Notes under the pieces: model-generated | What the model saw: only the letters and a program-made list of their open reading frames with translations | Told to the model about the DNA's origin: nothing | Databases searched by the model: none | DNA from: Medicago truncatula | Lineage: Eukaryota > Streptophyta > Magnoliopsida > Fabales > Fabaceae | Length of the DNA: 64,000 bases | Assembly (NCBI RefSeq): GCF_003473485.1 | Contig: NC_053048.1 | Span: forward strand, 18,167,001-18,231,000 | Reading direction: 5' to 3' | Shown here: piece after piece, positions 33,241 to 44,515 of the stretch | Layout: the number at the start of each line of letters is the position of its first letter | Numbering within the stretch: position 1 is the first letter of the stretch | Position numbers and translations under genes: made by a program

Positions 33241-36200
33241 ATGGCTTCAACTATGCTCAAGAGAGCAATCAACAGCATCTCATCTTCCCCAACCTCCCGA
33301 CTAACCCTCCTCCGAGCCCATGCCTCCGAAGCCCAAGCCCAACAAGTCTCCCCCAAAGCCCGCGACACCACCGTCCTAAAAAAATTCCAAATCTACCGTT
33401 GGAACCCCGACACACCTTCAAAGCCCGAACTCAAAGAATACGAAATCAACCTCAAAGAATGTGGGCCCATGGTTCTCGACGCTCTAATCAAAATAAAAAA
33501 CGACATCGATCCAAGCTTAACCTTCCGTCGTTCCTGCCGCGAAGGAATCTGCGGCTCATGCGCAATGAACATCGACGGCTGTAACGGACTGGCTTGTTTA
33601 ACGAAGATTCCGGATGCGGGGACGGATTCGACGATAACTCCATTGCCGCATATGTTTGTTATAAAGGATCTTGTGGTTGATATGACGAATTTTTATAATC
33701 AGTATAAGAGTATTGAGCCGTGGTTGAAGAGGAAGAGTCCGGCGGAGGAAGATGGAAAGGAGATTAGGCAGAGTAAGAAGGATAGGGCTAAGCTTGATGG
33801 GATGTATGAGTGTATTTTGTGTGCTTGTTGTAGTACTTCTTGTCCTAGTTATTGGTGGAATCCTGAGTCTTATCTTGGTCCTGCTGCTTTGCTTCATGCT
33901 AATAGGTATGACTTTGTTTTTCTATATTTTCACTTTAATTTGTGTGTTGTGTAGGAATTGATTTGGGACGGATACATGACACGACACTGACACATAGATT
34001 GAACAAAATCAGTTTATTTTAGTGTCTATGAAGAGATGAATTGATTTTTAGCTTTTGAGTTTAATTTGTTTGTTTGTGTATGAATTGATTTTTGTGGTAA
34101 TTTATGAATATGAATCACAATAATGGATGCAGGACACGACACTGACACTCTGACCTGTAGACACGGATAATAACTTAGGATGTCTTACACCTGTTGGTAT
34201 TAGACACCGACAGGTGTAAGCTATGAGGTGATGACAAAAACATGACACTGACACATAGACATGTGTAGGAATTGATTTTTGGTAATCTATGTAAGACATG
34301 CATGGACATAGGACATGACGTTGGCATTTTGACATTGATCATAATGTTGTGAATTGTGATGGTGTCTGAACACATGTAAGCTATGAAGCACTTAGATAGG
34401 AAATCACAAAACACTGACACTGCACCGGTAACAAGCTAAGTAAATAGAAGTGATTGAATATAGCAGTGTATCGGTGTCCTGTCTGACAACAACATGTCCA
34501 ATAGCCAGACACCTCTTTAATCCAAATCTGAAGTGTCGGTGTTGCATAGCGTGTAAGACACTGGACACAACTTCAATTTGAATAGTTAGTGCTACATGGC
34601 GTACAAGACACTGTACAAACTTCAATTTGAAAAATCGGTGCTACATAACATTTAAGACATTGGACACGACTTCGATTTAAAAAGTTGGTGCTACGTAGCG
34701 TAAAAGACACAACTTCAATTTGATAAGTTGGTGCTTCATAGTGGCAACTAAAATGTATTTTTTTTTTGCTTGATTTTCTGTTTATGGTTGTTTTGTCTCT
34801 TTCTCTTTAGTCTGTTATCTATGTTAATGTCACCTGGATTTGAATTTGGAAGTTTGTTATTTTGTGCTGGTATTGCGATTCAGGCATGTATGTATTGTGT
34901 GTGACAGAATGACAAATAGGATTTTTTGCTCGTTATTTTAGATCGGTTGTAATAATCAAGGGTTACCGTTAAAATTTCATACCGTGTATAGATTTTCTTT
35001 TGTAAAATTATGTATATGTCTTTTGTTTTCATTTGGTTGCTCTGTATACTTTTAGGTTTTGATCGTAGAGGCACAAAACCAAATAAATTAATTAATCTGA
35101 GTCTATGAGTCACAATATCTGATCTATAGCTCTAAATTGTGGTCTTAGTTACACTGCAAAGCTTGATACAGCGGCATATTGTGGGAAATTGTGTGTTGCA
35201 ATATCATTGCGATGCCCAACCTTTATATGGAGGCCACAATTGCTGCCAAGGACTACAATTTAGAGCTATTTTTCCGATCCATTTACCTTCTCTTGTAATT
35301 TCATTAAGAGGGCCTATGAACATAATCCCCTCTGTTTAGCACAATGTTGAATTGGATGTTTTCATTGTTCTTAAAGTAGAAAGCAAATTGCTTCCCCCCC
35401 ATTTCTCTGGATTCAGTATTAGTTAAACAACTATGCAATTATCTTTCTTTTTGCCTAGTTACTTCTGTTATGTACTGTTACCTGCAATAGTTATATCATT
35501 CACTCCAGCCATATTTTCTGTGGTTCACTCTCTCCTGAGTTTCTTTTATCAAAACTCTGTAATTCTATGATAGAAGGTGTAATTTGATCTTCTCTTGAGT
35601 GGTTATGAAATTATGATATCTGAGTCCATATAAGTTGGCATGTCCTTCACAAAGTAGCTTGTGAAAATAACCTTTCATCTTTTTCTTCAGCTTGTGCATA
35701 AGGGCCTGTTTGGATAAACAGCTTATTTGCAGCTTATAGCACAAACACTTATGATGATAATTGCTTATGCATTAGCTTACATAAGCTATTTTTATAGAAA
35801 AACATAAATTAAAGTTAAATTCATGTCTGCCGTAATATGTGATTGATTTTCTTAGGTGGAATTGAGGGGATGGGTGAAATTGATGGAATTATGGCTCTTT
35901 ATTTTTATTTGTAATCTTGTTATTGCAAAAAAGTGAGTTTGTCAGTTTTTGATTTTCAGAATAATCTTTAATTACAGAGACCATTTGGGAAGAGATAATG
36001 AATTGATGAGATTTCAATTGCTAAATTTTAGTTTGGAAGGAAATTAGGGAGGCTAATGAATTGCAGTGCCTCTTCTTTTAAGAAGAGTAGGGTGTTCAAT
36101 GCGGAGCTTTTGTTTCAACTTTGTTCTGATAAATTTTCTACTTTTGTTAACCCCACTGGTTTTAAATGCTTTGAACAGAGTATTGTTATGATCTCAAGAA

Positions 36201-37356
36201 TGGTCATGTCTTGCGTTAGTTGAGTAGTATCATTTTGGGTACTATACTTTTCAAAAGAATATAGAACTTGGTACTGGTTCCTAGTCTGTACTTGAACCTG
36301 CAATACCATGACGTTATTAGGGTTAAGTATTCCCTCATTGGTTGGTTGGGACCCTTTTGCTAATTTGGGGTCGAGTTAGTCCCACTCCATTCTTAATTCT
36401 AATTTGATTTCCGAGCCTATTATGTTTATTCATACAAGGTTTAGTTCCATATGTTGAGTCCTAGGTAAGAAAGGTTGGGGTTGTGTTAAGATCCTACTGA
36501 AAATATTACTAATAAAGACTTGATTAATTCCCCTCTCTTGAGCAAGCTTTCGGGATTTAGTTCTAGTTCGTTCTCAATTCTATAACTTAGCAAGTTAGCG
36601 TAGCTCTAAAATCAAAGAAGCACATTTATGTAGCATTTAATTGAATTAATCTGAACTCTTCCTTCATATTTACATTCACTTGCTTTTTGACAAGATTTTT
36701 TGGTCTTGGTTATCATACATGTCTGAGTTCTGCTGGCAACATCAATTAGTATTCCAAATTTACCTATCCTTTATTGTTTGTGTGAAACTTTTAAGGTGTT
36801 AACTAGACCAGATATTGAATCAGTGAGACCGATGGGTCATGGTTCAACCGGTTCAATCACAGTTGATCCAGATGACAATTGACAAACAAATAAATTAAAA
36901 AATGCAATGAAAACCGGTTGAACCAACTGCGATTGAAGTGTGATTCTACCGGTTCAATCTTCGTCAATTTGGTTCAACAAGACTGCAATGTAACCGGAAA
37001 TCGAGCATACCGATGAATTGGCTGATTCAGTCTGGTTTTTACAACATTCCTAAATTATTCACCCTAGTGTTTACCAAATGCTTTTGTCCAACAGCAACTG
37101 TTTAAGACTCATGATGTGAGAGATACCGGCCCTTGGTTTTTGTAATGTTAACAGCTGATATATTGTCTGTGATGGAATTTGCAGGTGGATAAGTGACAGT
37201 CGTGACGAGTACACCAAGGAGAGATTGGAAGCTATTAATGATGAATTCAAGCTCTATCGTTGCCACACTATATTGAACTGTGCCCGTGCCTGTCCAAAGG
37301 GGTTAAATCCTGGAAAGCAAATTGCACATATCAAGTCACTTCAGCCAAAAGCTTGA
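33241..37356 (+). CDS. SDH2: Succinate dehydrogenase [ubiquinone] iron-sulfur subunit, mitochondrial
   Basis: Two exons, 33241-33905 and 37185-37356, joined as AG|G (Arg222), encode 278 residues, the usual length for plant SDH2. The first ~35 residues, rich in Ser/Arg/Leu, are a likely mitochondrial presequence. The 2Fe-2S ligands are Cys99, Cys104, Cys107 and Cys119 ([10 protein letters not shown]...C). The 4Fe-4S/3Fe-4S clusters are ligated by Cys191, Cys194, Cys197 and Cys201 ([12 protein letters not shown]) with Cys248, Cys254 and Cys258 ([14 protein letters not shown]). The protein passes electrons from the SDH1 flavin to ubiquinone within complex II on the inner membrane. The ATG context AACAATGG is good. 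The 3.28-kb intron holds tandem repeats and MITE pieces. Codon choice is strongly C-ending up to about 33600 and then T/G-ending. Confidence 0.98.
34510..34745. repeat. Tandem ~56-bp repeat in the SDH2 intron
   Basis: Four diverged units built on GTTGGTGCTACATAGCGTAAAAGACAC(TGGACA)CAACTTCAATTTGA, following a region (33965-34260) rich in GACACGACACTGACAC words. Similar GACAC/GTGTC-rich tracts occur at 12220-12330, 56940-57075 and 61630-61745. Confidence 0.75.
35697..35830. mobile_element. MITE left end in the SDH2 intron
   Basis: GGGCCTGTTTGGATAAACAGCTTATT matches the end of the 22376-23184 family. The right end is not recognisable, so this is a truncated or decayed copy. Confidence 0.45.
36800..37045. 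mobile_element. MITE-like element with CCGGTTCAA arms in the SDH2 intron
   Basis: GGTTCAACCGGTTCAATCACAG on the left and ACCGGTTGAACCAACTGCGATTG on the right are near-inverted. The outer parts ACCAGATATTGAATCAG and CTGATTCAGTCTGGT also pair. It ends about 140 bp before exon 2. Confidence 0.55.
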
Positions 37357-38098
37357 AATCCAATATTAGAAGTGTGATTGTGTTTGCATTTGACAATTTA
37401 CCAACAAATTTTACTCATTCAATTGTGGGGATTAATTTAGCTGTATTTCTTAATAATAAAACATGAGCCCCCTGTTGTATACTTTGCTTAAGTTTATATT
37501 GCCTTTTTGTTGAATAAATGTTAAATAGCCAATAGAGACCCATCTCCTAAATTGGCTGAAGCCATTTTGGACAAATTGACAGACAGTTTTAAAAGATTGA
37601 AAATAACAATCAGTATATTAAAAGTATAATTTTTCTGTGCATTTGCTATCTTCTTCTTGGATGTGTTTGTTTAAGATATGTGATTTATGATCCCAAATCA
37701 GATCAGGCTATCTGTCTTCATGTCTTCTAGATTAATCTGATTCATGTTAGGAGTATGGTAGTTGAGTATATATATATTTTTTGCCATTGAGGCCTATTGT
37801 AACCAAAATTATTGGCCAGAATATTATAGAATATGAAGCTCTTGCTCATATAGTTGATATGATGGGGGCTTGAGTTTATAATTAAGACAATAAAATAACA
37901 AGATCAGGTCTGTTTCCAAATAACACAACTTCAGAATGACCTTTATATCTAATCATAACGTACATAAAACTGTGGACATGTGAAAGGAATTTAATGATTA
38001 ACATGACAAAAATAACAAAGGTTAAGTTCCCTTATTGCTTAAAAGCTTAGGACTAGAGACCCATGCTAAGGTATCACCATTCAATTCCATCATAGGTC
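37357..38098. other. SDH2 3' flank and short intergenic region
   Basis: The SDH2 3' untranslated sequence probably ends near the AATAATAAAACATG at 37451-37464. No other gene or repeat was recognised before the peptide gene at 38099. Confidence 0.4.
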
Positions 38099-38884
38099 AT
38101 GAAGTTGTTGGTAGTAGCTTGGCTTATGATTTTCATGTTTTCTCTTGAACATGGGATCAATGTCCAAGGTAGCAACCGCCTTTCAATGCCTAAGATTTCT
38201 CATAGCATCCAATCATCTCAATATGTAACTATAACAGGTAATGCAGTAAAAACAATACAAACTTTGTCATTTATTTGTTACTTTGTCATTCCATTATATG
38301 GTAAGGTAGAAAAATATCTTATATAGTCACTAATGAAGATTGAGTCTAACGGAAGAGATTAGACTCTCGCAACGTAACGAATTAATGTTTGGATGTTGGT
38401 TTAAAGGGTACCCATATTCAGGGCAAAAAAAGCCTCAAATAGAATGGTTTCCTCTACCAGATGAAACCTAGAAAAAATGTGTCTTACATAGTCGACGATA
38501 CTTGAAAATAATAAGAAACTGACGACAATCAGTGTTGCGCCTCATAAGTGGAAGTTCATAATATTACTTGTCGTCGTTACACTTAAGATAGTCAACCAAT
38601 TGATGTCGGTTTATCAAAGAAATAAGAAAAAAAATATTAGAGCTTCAAAATTCAATTTTTGAGTTTGTTTTCTATCAAAGGCATGGTAGAAGTTTTGAAC
38701 AGTTATAATGCTACACTGATTGGCAATATTTACAGTACAAAAACTGCATATTTTCTAAGTCCTAAGTATATAAACAAATGATGTTTCTACAGGATGCAAC
38801 AATGAATGTGACACTGCATGCTGCAACTGTGACATCAGAAAACAGCCACCTCTCTGTGTTCTATGCTGCAAAGAAGACCCTTGA
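38099..38884 (+). CDS. Small secreted eight-cysteine peptide (unassigned family)
   Basis: Exon 1 (38099-38237) and exon 2 (38793-38884) join as G|GA (Gly47) with clean GT-AG borders (ACAG|GTAATG; TTTCTACAG|GATGC), giving 76 residues. Residues 1-24 (MKLLVVAWLMIFMFSLEHGI) form a strong signal peptide. A Ser-rich spacer follows, and the mature C-terminus has eight cysteines in the order C-x3-C-x3-C-C-x-C-x8-C-x2-C-C (CNNECDTACCNCDIRKQ, then PPLCVLCC), ending KEDP. A split between a signal-peptide exon and a Cys-rich exon is typical of plant secreted cysteine-rich peptides, including nodule-specific, defensin-like and inhibitor families. The spacing does not match the NCR (4 or 6 Cys), leginsulin or Bowman-Birk patterns I know. 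Function unknown. The gene lies 0.74 kb after SDH2. Confidence 0.75.
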
Positions 38885-39113
38885 AAGTGAACCACAATGT
38901 TGTACACTAAATTACATCAAGCTCTTGCCTTTTTTTTTTTCTTTTTTCTTTTTCATTTCAACTTTCTCAACAAATGCAAATTCATTTCATTTAAACTTGT
39001 ATATTGAAGTAATGAAAAGAAAATGTTTGCCTACATTTTGAATTTGATGGTAATTCAGTTCTGATTTTGCCTCAATCCTTGAATTGTAAGGTTTGTTTCT
39101 TCAGTATTAATAA

Positions 39114-39490
39114 GGCTAAATTATACATGGGGTCCTTTAAGTTTGAGGTTTGTAACAGATTGGTCCTTTAACTTATTTTGGTCACACATAAGTCCTTTAA
39201 GTTTGAGATTTGTAACAGATTGGTCCTTTAACTTATTTTTGTCACACATAAGTCCTTTAAGTTTGTACAAAATTTCAATGTAGTCCTTTTGCGACATCAT
39301 CCTTTTGGCTAACAGAATGACTAAATTGAAAACTTTTACAAACTTAAAGGACTTATGTGTGACCAAAATAACCTAAAGGACCAATCTGTTACAAATATCA
39401 AATTTAAAGGACTTATGTGTGACCAAAATAACTTAAAGGATCAATCTATTACAAACATCAAACTTAAAGGACTCCAGATCTAATTTAACC
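39114..39490. mobile_element. Foldback MITE with exact 9-bp target duplication
   Basis: The arms GGCTAAATTATACATGGGGT and (right end, reverse complement) GGTTAAATTAGATCTGGAGT are flanked on both sides by TATTAATAA (39105-39113 and 39491-39499). Each arm is itself a tandem duplication of a ~64-bp unit (AGGACTTATGTGTGACCAAA...GGACCAATCTGTTACAAA). It lies about 230 bp past the peptide gene stop. Confidence 0.92.
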
Positions 39491-39499
39491 TATTAATAA

Positions 39500-40416
39500 A
39501 TATATCTTTTATGAAAAGAAAGTATTGGTAAAGAATGGTCTTTCACCAAATGGTAAGAACTGTATCATTCACATCTCTCAAGTATTGGGAGTATTTCTTG
39601 TCTCTTTGAACAAATCCCAGCTCCTAGGCCAATATGAAGAAACATATCTATGTATGTGAAGTTATAATAATTTTGTCATTTCGTCTATCTATTAAAAAAT
39701 ATTTTAATTCAATTCACATGCTAGATTTCTTTCCTTTTCTTTTGTCATAATTATCTTATTTCAAAAGAAGAATAAAAAAACCTCCATGGAATTTGTAAGC
39801 AAGATAATTTAAGCGTGAAAAAAAAAAAAAACTCAAGTGGAATTGGACCCTCTAATTTAAAATTTAAAATTTGACTGCTTTGATACCTACATCAAATATT
39901 TGGTCTAAAATTATGGTAATATGACATGTTTTAAACGAAGTTTTTAGAAGAATTTTCTTACAATTTTATTGATGTTGAACTTTTGTCATCATCATACCAC
40001 ATACCACATCATTTTAAACATACCAGTTCACACACTTTTCTAGTTGACAGAAGTTCCAAACCTATTAGGTTTTAAAATAAGGCGACCTAATTTATAAAAT
40101 GGTGAAAATAGAAGACCAAATTTACAATTAGTTCACATCTTTGCTTTCATGACCCAATAAATTGCACCTAAAAGAAATGGCACCCTTCTGAATTTGAATT
40201 ACCAAACAAAATATTATCCTACGATAATTATGACTAAACTGTTTTTTTCCCTCTTTTTTCTCCATGTCATAAACGGATTCTCTTTACTAAACAATATGTA
40301 TTGATCCATGTAAATAAGTATATAAGCACGACAAATATTTGTTAAAGTTTTAATATTTTTTTTAAAAAAAGGGGATTATCTAATATGGACCGGTACACGG
40401 TTATAAATAAATACAA
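39500..40416. other. Intergenic, no gene seen
   Basis: AT-rich sequence with short A- and T-runs. No ORF with recognisable features and no clear repeat ends. Confidence 0.4.
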
Positions 40417-40443
40417 CTAGACCTCTATCCGGGCAATGCCCGG
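40417..40443 (-). mobile_element. Helitron-type 3' end (first of three)
   Basis: On the minus strand a perfect hairpin CCGGGC-ATT-GCCCGG (40443-40429) is followed after eight bases by CTAG (40420-40417) and then T, the CTRR|T layout of Helitron 3' ends. No helicase or Rep sequence was seen, so the element would be non-autonomous. Confidence 0.5.
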
Positions 40444-41112
40444 GCAATATTTATACAATTATGTTTAATAGTAAATATACTCTAAACATAGAGTTTTTAA
40501 TATATTGATACGAATGTCTATGATATTAGTTATGAGTTCAATTTATAAATAATAAACAATAAGTTACATGTAATATTCGTCATACTTTCAATTCAAAAAC
40601 ATGTGAAGTAGAAAAGAGGTGGAATCGTGAAATTAAAATAAAAGAAAAACAAAACAAAACAAAAACAACAGCATGAAATTAATATAAGGAAAACATGAAA
40701 GCTCCCAAAGTACATATTCAAAGGTATACAATTCTATTTTGCTGGTGAGTGACCATAAATATTATCCTCTTTTTATTGTCTCTTCACCACTTCCTTTGAA
40801 ATGCCTCAAAGTTGCGCACAAAATTTAGTACATTTTCATTTTTTTACTATAACACATGTATCGTCCCTACAACAAAAGTATATAGGAAAATCATAATAAA
40901 AGAAAATAATAATTTGAGATAAGGAAGACTTAACAAAATTAATAAATAAGGATGGAAAAATTAGGTTAAGTTGCTGCAGACTTAACAAAATTAATAAAGA
41001 AGGATAAATAAGAATTTAGAGCCAAAATTTTAGGATTCAGTTGTTGCAAACCTAATAAGGGATTAGTGAAGGAAAAAATTAGGTTAAGTTGCTGCAGACT
41101 TAACAAACTTAA

Positions 41113-41142
41113 CTAGATTTTTGACCCGTGCTCCACTCGGGT
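41113..41142 (-). mobile_element. Helitron-type 3' end (second of three)
   Basis: Minus strand: ACCCGAGTGGAGCACGGGT (41142-41124), an imperfect hairpin, then seven bases and CTAG (41116-41113) followed by T. It has the same orientation as the neighbouring ends. Confidence 0.5.
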
Positions 41143-41317
41143 TTATTGTAAAGGGATTGACATACGAATAATAAAATGCAATATGTAATAGGTAACGATG
41201 AAAAAATAACCCGTGATAATACCATAGTAGACAAAATAAAACACTTCATAAAATGTATGAAATCTGAAAATATTATAAAAGAAAATTCGGTAATCATATC
41301 AATAATTGGGGCAAAAA

Positions 41318-41443
41318 AAAAAGTATAAAATAGAAGGCATCAAACGTGATCATTGATATGCTCATAGTTTCTAAAACAAAAAAGTATAAAACAGAAGGCA
41401 TCAAACGTGATCAGTCATTGATATGCTCATAGTTTCTAGAACA
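41318..41443. repeat. Tandem duplication of ~62 bp
   Basis: AAGTATAAAATAGAAGGCAT...ATATGCTCATAGTTTCTA occurs twice in tandem. The second copy has a small insertion (AGTC) in the GATCATTG segment. It lies inside the presumed Helitron-derived block. Confidence 0.85.
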
Positions 41444-41657
41444 AACGTGCAACATCAAATAAGTGTAGAAAATATCTTCTTCAAAAAACAAAATGGCAAG
41501 AGGATAGGAACGAAATTGGTGCGATGCATTTTTTCAGATGGAATTTATTAGGTTAAATAATTGCAAACCTAATAAAGCAAATGAGCGGAAAAAAAGTAGG
41601 TTAAATTGCTGCAGACCTAACAAAATTAATAAATAAGGATAAAATACATAACAATTA

Positions 41658-41692
41658 CTAGATCGTCTACCCGTGCGGGTTACCGCACGGGT
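41658..41692 (-). mobile_element. Helitron-type 3' end (third of three)
   Basis: Minus strand: ACCCGTGCGG-TAAC-CCGCACGGGT (41692-41669), a perfect 10-bp stem, then seven bases and CTAG (41661-41658) followed by T. This is the best-preserved of the three ends and probably the most recent. Confidence 0.6.
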
Positions 41693-43038
41693 CATAAGCA
41701 TTGAAAAATAAGTTTAAATACAATATCATACATAATATGCACATTGAATAATTTGACAAAAATGACCTTATCAAGTGTTTAACATAAATGACAATGTTCA
41801 TATATTCTGAAAAAAAAATTATACACGACATCTTTATCTTTATTATATATATTTGTGCTATTTTTTTTAAAAGTACACATGGCAACTTAATAGTGAAAGG
41901 ATCATTTAATGTTATTTCTTATGTACAAAAAATGTTGTGCAAAAAATCATAATTAGAAATTGTTATTTAATGCACCAATGATTTCTTTTAAAATGCAATA
42001 ACTCATTTAATGTTTTTCTAACATCATATTCCTCTCATCTAAATCTATTATCCTTATCATTTTTGTAGTGATTAAAATAAAATTGTTGACTAAAATGAAT
42101 TGTTTATGGTGTGTAAATGCTATTAACTAGCACTGCCTTTTTTATTTATGACAAATTTAAATATGACAAAGGAAAATAGTTTATATGCTTCTTCTATTTC
42201 ATATGTTTCAATGTGATCATAAAACCAATCCAATAATAACAATTGTCACATGATATTTTTAAGCCAACCAAATTCTAACATGTGTAATTTTTCCATCATC
42301 ATATTATTATGTATTATGATTATGATCAAAGGTTTAAAAGTAATTTGGTTGTCATTTACAAGTTCAATCAAACTTGTATCATTTTAATCTCATTACTCCT
42401 TTCATCATTAACTTTCATTTGATGACATCTCATAAATTAATTCATATGAAGAATCATGAAGCATAGTCGCGTGAATTATACGTGTCTGGTTTGTTCGTTG
42501 TGTAAAACAAGAACATCATGTAAATTGTTACTAACCATACTTATTGTTGTAAATCGACTATCAAAATAAAATAGAGTTTATGATCATGTTTTTTATATTC
42601 TTATTATTGAATAGTAATTTAATCAATTCTTATCACAATCTTCTATTTCATTTTTACTATGCTTATTATTATAAATCGACTATCAAAATAAAATACTTGA
42701 TCAATTGGAGTTTGTGATTATTCTTTTTATTTTATAATTGAATAATAATTTAATCAATTCTTATCACATTCTTTTATTTCTTTTTTACTGTTCTATCATT
42801 ATACAACTGCCTTGCTTTCAATTTTTTTTGGGACATTGCATTCTAAAGTTTGTTTTTTATTAATATTCAAAAATAAAAATAATGCTACTCCAAAAAGTTG
42901 GACACTTTTCATTTAGATGAAGTTTGGTAATTCTTCCGGCTTAGAACAATGAAATCTATATATAGGCAATATGTTTGTCATCATTTTCATCTTCATCGTA
43001 ACACACATCTTTTCTATCTATTTTCATTGTGACGCACA

Positions 43039-43041
<3 letters not shown>
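41693..43041. other. Intergenic AT-rich sequence, possibly Helitron interior
   Basis: No gene. A ~120-bp unit is repeated near 42535-42660 and 42660-42790 (TTATTGTAAATCGACTATCA...TTTAATCAATTCTTATCACA). The 5' end of the Helitron whose 3' end is at 41658 should lie in this direction, but I could not place it. Confidence 0.35.

Positions 43042-43110
<69 letters not shown>
43042..43110. repeat. Compound (TC)n(TA)n microsatellite
   Basis: Fifteen TC units followed by about 19 TA units without interruption. Confidence 0.95.
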
Positions 43111-43113
<3 letters not shown>

Positions 43114-44515
43114 TATGATGGATGCGTAAGTATTGTTTTCACCCATATATGTTTATAATTTTATTTGTTTTCGTTTTCTTTATTCATGCAATGTGTTTTA
43201 ATTTTATTTTCATTTTCTTGATGGCAGTATGGTGATTATGTGACCTCCTTAACTGAATCAATATCATCATTCGATTAAAATAAATCAATTGCTAAAATTT
43301 GGTATCAAATTAACTTTGACACATTAATGTCATTTAATCCTAACTCATTTTTATATATTGATTGAAGGATTTCTATGATAACAAAATTCATGTCACTATT
43401 CCCTATTTCAACTAAATAGAAAAAAAAATCATTTTTACATGTTAAACCACAACCAACAAAAAGTATTATTTCTTTTTGCAACTAAAATTTAATATCCTAC
43501 GAGAATTTAAAAAATAATAATTTTTCAAAAATTTGTTTTAATTTTTAGAAAAATAAATCAAGCTAGGCAAATTTTCCAATCAAACTTATTAGGCCATATT
43601 TTGTTAAAAAAAATTGGACACGCGTGATTCATTTGGTTAAGAAATGTCCAATTTTTTTATTTGGTTACAAGAAAAAAATGTCCATTTAATCATACATTAA
43701 TACTACAAAAATTATATTTTGAATGAAAATTATAAGCATTGATTTTAGTTGATTAGATAATATGCATGGTCAAAGATAATAACACATTTACCTTCAATTC
43801 CTTAATGGTGATCATCAATTACCTTCAATTTCTTTTTCCTCTAAAAAATAATTCATTCGATTCGTTCAACATAATAAATGGATGATTTGCGTTTTTAATA
43901 CTATGTTTAATGTTCAATAATCTGCTAGCCTTTTTCCCTAAATATAGTTGGTCCATCTTACATCATTTTCACTTGCTTATTCAATATCCCTAATGTCGAT
44001 CCAGTCATAGAATTATGAACCATATTTGTGCAAATTATACGTGTTTGGTGTTCATTCTTTAGGAAACATAGTCTTTAGGAATTATACGTGTTTGGTGTTC
44101 ATATTCATATATAAATGTGAATCCCTACAAATAAAATGTAATGAAATTTATACCACCGTACATAAACATTTTTTTATTATTTATTTGTTATTGATTATTT
44201 CTTCTTTAAATTTGTATTTATTTATTTTTATATGCAAGCTAATAGAATTCAGTCGTCATGTATGACGTTGATATATAGAATTTGAGAAAAACTTTAAGGA
44301 GAGGAATAAATATTGACTACAACACACGCCGACAATATTACTTCCAAAATGCCTCAGCTATGTGAGATTGATCGCATAACCCAATACACGACGCAACCCT
44401 CGGATCGAATTGTCGATTATATCTCTACCTATTCATAAGTTCACTCAGCCCGGGTATAGGACTTTTGATATTCTCACCCCACACGTCAAATGAAAAATAA
44501 ACAAGTATTCACATA
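43111..44515. other. Intergenic AT-rich sequence
   Basis: No gene supported. TTAGGAATTATACGTGTTTGGTGTTCATT is repeated imperfectly at about 44030-44105. 44320-44480 is GC-richer (CAGCCCGGGTATAGGAC) and may be older retrotransposon sequence next to the LTR at 44516. Confidence 0.35.

Noticed and set aside
33598..33897. 99-residue minus-strand ORF opposite SDH2 exon 1
   Set aside because: Shadow of the conserved SDH2 frame produced by biased codon use.
40417..43041. Autonomous Helitron
   Set aside because: No Rep/helicase-like reading frame was found on either strand; only 3' end signals are present.
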